A stretch of 17,145 nucleotides of DNA from positions 1-17,145 of the forward strand of contig JAJZOA010000150.1 of the NCBI GenBank assembly GCA_021852225.1, in the 5' to 3' direction. Position numbers and translations under genes: made by a program. A model generated the notes under the pieces. That model did not search any database. It saw nothing but the letters and a program-made list of their open reading frames with translations, and was not told where the DNA came from. The DNA comes from Planctomycetota bacterium. Lineage in GTDB: Bacteria > Planctomycetota > Phycisphaerae > WQYP01. Of the stretch, positions 15,095 through 17,145 are shown piece after piece (within the stretch, counting starts at the first letter, position 1; every line of letters starts with the position of its first letter).

Positions 15095-15495
15095 AATGCA
15101 CTGAACCTTTCGACCGCGCACTGCCCGCCAGACGTCCACGAATGGCTGGGCCGATGCTGCTGTCATCGCCAAAAAACACCGGATCAATTCCATTGACCCG
15201 CCTTCAGTGCTCTCCATCCATCGTGCACGCCCCGGTCAACAGTTACCAGACCTCTTACAGCAGGCCCGATCCCGGTTCCGACACCCGGCTTTTGACCGGC
15301 GTTGCCCCGATGGATTTCAAAGTATTTATCGGCGTTTTACGGAGCTAACGTGAACGGCATGCGATTATATTTTTCAAGGGTTTGTTTTTTGCCAAGTAGG
15401 CGTATTTTAAGAGATTTTCAAGATTTATATCGGACGCCCCACAGTGTCTTTGGCTTGACGAAGCGTCGCTGGCGTTTTCGGTGTGCCCGGGGATT
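15095..15495. other. 401-nt intergenic region between folC and xer
   Basis: No convincing gene lies here. The half nearer folC is AT-rich and includes a perfect minus-strand TATAAT (15369-15364) that could drive xer. A TTGGCA lies upstream, but at 20-nt spacing, too long for a good match. The half nearer xer is GC-rich and keeps the xer frame open to 15217. In it ATG 15193 has GAAGG about 9 nt before it, so a longer Xer N-terminus cannot be excluded. I found no T-tract terminator after folC, only a weak GACG-AAG-CGTC stem near 15460. An RNA leader is possible, but I recognise none. Confidence 0.5.
15364..15369 (-). promoter_or_regulatory. Possible -10 box for xer
   Basis: A perfect TATAAT on the minus strand lies in an AT-rich stretch upstream of xer. 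The nearest good -35 candidate, TTGGCA (15395-15390), is 20 nt away. If used, it gives a leader of about 260 nt to ATG 15094. Confidence 0.3.
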
Positions 15496-17061
15496 TCAGT
15501 TTTCGGCGACGGCAGCCTGTTCGCCCCGTTGCAGAAAGTGCTGTTTCGCCTCACCAATAAGGTAGAACGAACCGGTTACCGTTACCAGGTCTTCGCGCGT
15601 AATCGCTCGCGAGGCAATTTCCATTGCTTCACGAAACGAGCCTGCAACCTGTGCCATTTTACCGAACCGTTCCACATAGGCAGCCGAAAGTTCCTCGGGT
15701 GCCGCACTCTTGGGATTGTTGGCACTGCGCGTAAAAATCACTTTATCCGCACCAAGTGAAATCTGTTCGAGCATTCCGTCGATATCTTTGTCGCAGTTAC
15801 AGCCGAAAATAACCACCATGCTGTCATACGGAATGTACTGGCTGATGCCTTTGAATAGCGCCTGGACCGAGGCCGCATTGTGGGCACCGTCAATCACGAC
15901 GCGCGGGTCGCGCCATATCAATTCCATCCGGCCGGAAATGGCCACGCGGGCCAGACCCTCGGCCGCTTTGGCATCGTGAATGGCTATTCCGCGTGTCTTG
16001 AGTTTGTCCAGCATCGCCAGAGCTAGACCGCAATTCACCGCCTGATGTTCGCCGATAAGAGGTACGGTTAAATGTTCAAATCTGGATGTGGGCGTCATCA
16101 GCGTTACCCGAACATGCGGGCCGATGGGACGGGTATTTTCAAAACGGTGCGAAAATTCAATATCTGATCCGACAAATGCCAGCGGTGCGTGCACCTGTTG
16201 TGCCACCCGGTTAAGGACCGCCATCACCTCCGGCGGCTGAAGCGAAGCGACCGCCGGCACGTCTTTTTTGAAAATTCCGGCCTTTTCCTCGGCTATTTTG
16301 GCCAGTGTGGATCCCAAAACCGCCATATGGTCATAACTGATTGAGCAGATGCCCGTCACTTCAGGAGTGATGACATTGGTGGAATCCAGTCTGCCGCCCA
16401 TACCAGTTTCAATGACTGCGATATCCACCTGCTGGTCGGCAAAATAACAGAAGCCAACCGCGGTCATTATTTCAAAAAAAGTCGGTCGATCGCTGCCCAT
16501 TTTGCGAATGGCCGCCTCTGCGCGCCGCACCAGCTTTACAAAATCGCTGTGTGAAATCATGCGGTCGTTGATGGAAATCCGTTCCCGGATGTCAATTAAA
16601 TGCGGACTGGTATATAGCCCCACCTTCAGGCCACCGTGTTGGAGCATGGCCGCCAGCATTGCACAGGTGCTGCCCTTGCCCTTCGTGCCAGCTACATGAG
16701 CGGATTTGAATTTGGTGTGCGGATCGTCAAGCAATTTCAACAGACGCCGCATGCGGTCCAGGTTAAACGTGGTGGTGTTATACCGTACTATGCGCATACG
16801 TTCATAGTCAGTTTGCGCATTCAAGAATTCGATAACTTTATGGAATGAACGGACCTCACTAGACGGAACCAGCTTGGCCGCCACGGTAGCCCGGGCTTTT
16901 ATCGCACCCTGAAGGGTTATCCGTCGCGATTCAACCCTTAACCCTCGCCGATTTGCGTGTGGCTTCAGGGAAAGTGTTGTCCGGCCAGTCTTCTTCCCGT
17001 TACTGGTCGCGGACTTCTTCCGTGCTTTGGGACGATTTTTAGACTTTCCAACCGTTACCAT
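15496..17061 (-). CDS. folC: Folylpolyglutamate synthase / dihydrofolate synthase, with basic N-terminal extension
   Basis: FolC adds glutamate to dihydropteroate and to folates in an ATP-dependent Mur-ligase-type reaction in the cytoplasm. The 521-residue protein has the ATP-binding loop Gly-Thr-Lys-Gly-Lys-Gly-Ser-Thr (125-132) and Thr-Ser-Pro-His-Leu (151-155). It also has Glu-Thr-Gly-Met-Gly-Gly-Arg-Leu-Asp (218-226), Ser-Tyr-Asp-His (242-245), Gly-Arg-Met-Glu (377-380) and Asp-Gly-Ala-His-Asn (391-395). Family similarity starts near residue 72. The first 63 residues hold 19 Lys/Arg against one acidic residue and are unlike normal FolC, which has about 420-450 residues. I found no ribosome-binding site before ATG 17061 and no better internal ATG; GTG at codon 60 lacks a ribosome-binding site too. 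Both dihydrofolate and folylpolyglutamate activities are possible, and sequence alone does not decide. Confidence 0.94.
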   Translation of the reverse strand: MVTVGKSKNRPKARKKSATSNGKKTGRTTLSLKPHANRRGLRVESRRITLQGAIKARATVAAKLVPSSEVRSFHKVIEFLNAQTDYERMRIVRYNTTTFNLDRMRRLLKLLDDPHTKFKSAHVAGTKGKGSTCAMLAAMLQHGGLKVGLYTSPHLIDIRERISINDRMISHSDFVKLVRRAEAAIRKMGSDRPTFFEIMTAVGFCYFADQQVDIAVIETGMGGRLDSTNVITPEVTGICSISYDHMAVLGSTLAKIAEEKAGIFKKDVPAVASLQPPEVMAVLNRVAQQVHAPLAFVGSDIEFSHRFENTRPIGPHVRVTLMTPTSRFEHLTVPLIGEHQAVNCGLALAMLDKLKTRGIAIHDAKAAEGLARVAISGRMELIWRDPRVVIDGAHNAASVQALFKGISQYIPYDSMVVIFGCNCDKDIDGMLEQISLGADKVIFTRSANNPKSAAPEELSAAYVERFGKMAQVAGSFREAMEIASRAITREDLVTVTGSFYLIGEAKQHFLQRGEQAAVAEN

Positions 17062-17068
17062 ACCATAG

Positions 17069-17097
17069 ATTGTATCAGACTGGTAAGCGGTTTACAA
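17069..17097 (-). promoter_or_regulatory. Predicted folC promoter
   Basis: On the minus strand TTGTAA (17097-17092) and TACAAT (17074-17069) are 17 nt apart, matching the consensus at 4/6 and 5/6 positions. The expected transcript start, near 17062, is one base before ATG 17061. That would make folC leaderless if both calls are right. Confidence 0.45.
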
Positions 17098-17145
17098 TTC
17101 AATCCTATTTATTCGCATACGTATAAATAAAATTACGCATAGTAG

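Noticed and set aside
15345..15557. 70-codon minus-strand ORF overlapping the end of folC
   Set aside because: It overlaps the folC end in another frame, has no ribosome-binding site that I can see and no recognisable features.

Overview
The window is about 17.1 kb of bacterial chromosome with moderate GC, dense coding and almost everything on the minus strand. It holds most of an aerobic respiratory operon for Alternative Complex III (ACIII) coupled to a caa3-type cytochrome c oxidase. To its right lie three housekeeping genes: trmB, a Xer recombinase and folC. The gene content fits a Gram-negative aerobic bacterium. The folC and xer sequences and the ACIII/cox arrangement look most like Planctomycetota (perhaps Phycisphaerae). 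That is a judgement from remembered family features, not from a search, and I hold it at about 50%.

Respiratory operon, transcribed right to left (about 13090 down to 1). A good promoter (TTGACT, 17-nt spacer, TAGTAT) lies before actA. The order is actA (pentaheme cytochrome c), actB (Mo-less molybdopterin-like domain fused to a four-cluster Fe-S domain), actC (NrfD-like membrane subunit), actD (DUF3341), actE (monoheme cytochrome c), actF (second NrfD-like subunit), a membrane-anchored monoheme cytochrome c, a SCO-type copper chaperone, coxB (CuA subunit with two fused cytochrome c domains) and coxA, which is cut by the left edge of the window. Subunit III and any further oxidase genes should lie just beyond position 1. 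Gaps are mostly small or overlapping, and I see no terminator inside the cluster. ACIII oxidises membrane quinol and passes electrons through its cytochromes to the oxidase. There CuA, heme a and the heme a3/CuB centre reduce oxygen, and SCO helps to load CuA.

The least ordinary part is the cytochrome wiring between the two complexes. CoxB carries two C-terminal cytochrome c domains rather than the usual one. A separate gene between actF and sco carries a third copy that is 55/76 identical (my hand alignment) to the last CoxB domain. A nine-base C tract lies in the coxB linker exactly between its two heme domains.

Right-hand region. trmB (+) diverges from the act promoter. It converges on a XerC-like tyrosine recombinase (-), which has a clear intrinsic terminator. 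Upstream of xer is a 401-nt gap and then folC (-). FolC has an unusually basic N-terminal extension, and its predicted promoter places the transcription start almost at the ATG. I see no tRNA, rRNA, CRISPR array, insertion sequence or prophage.
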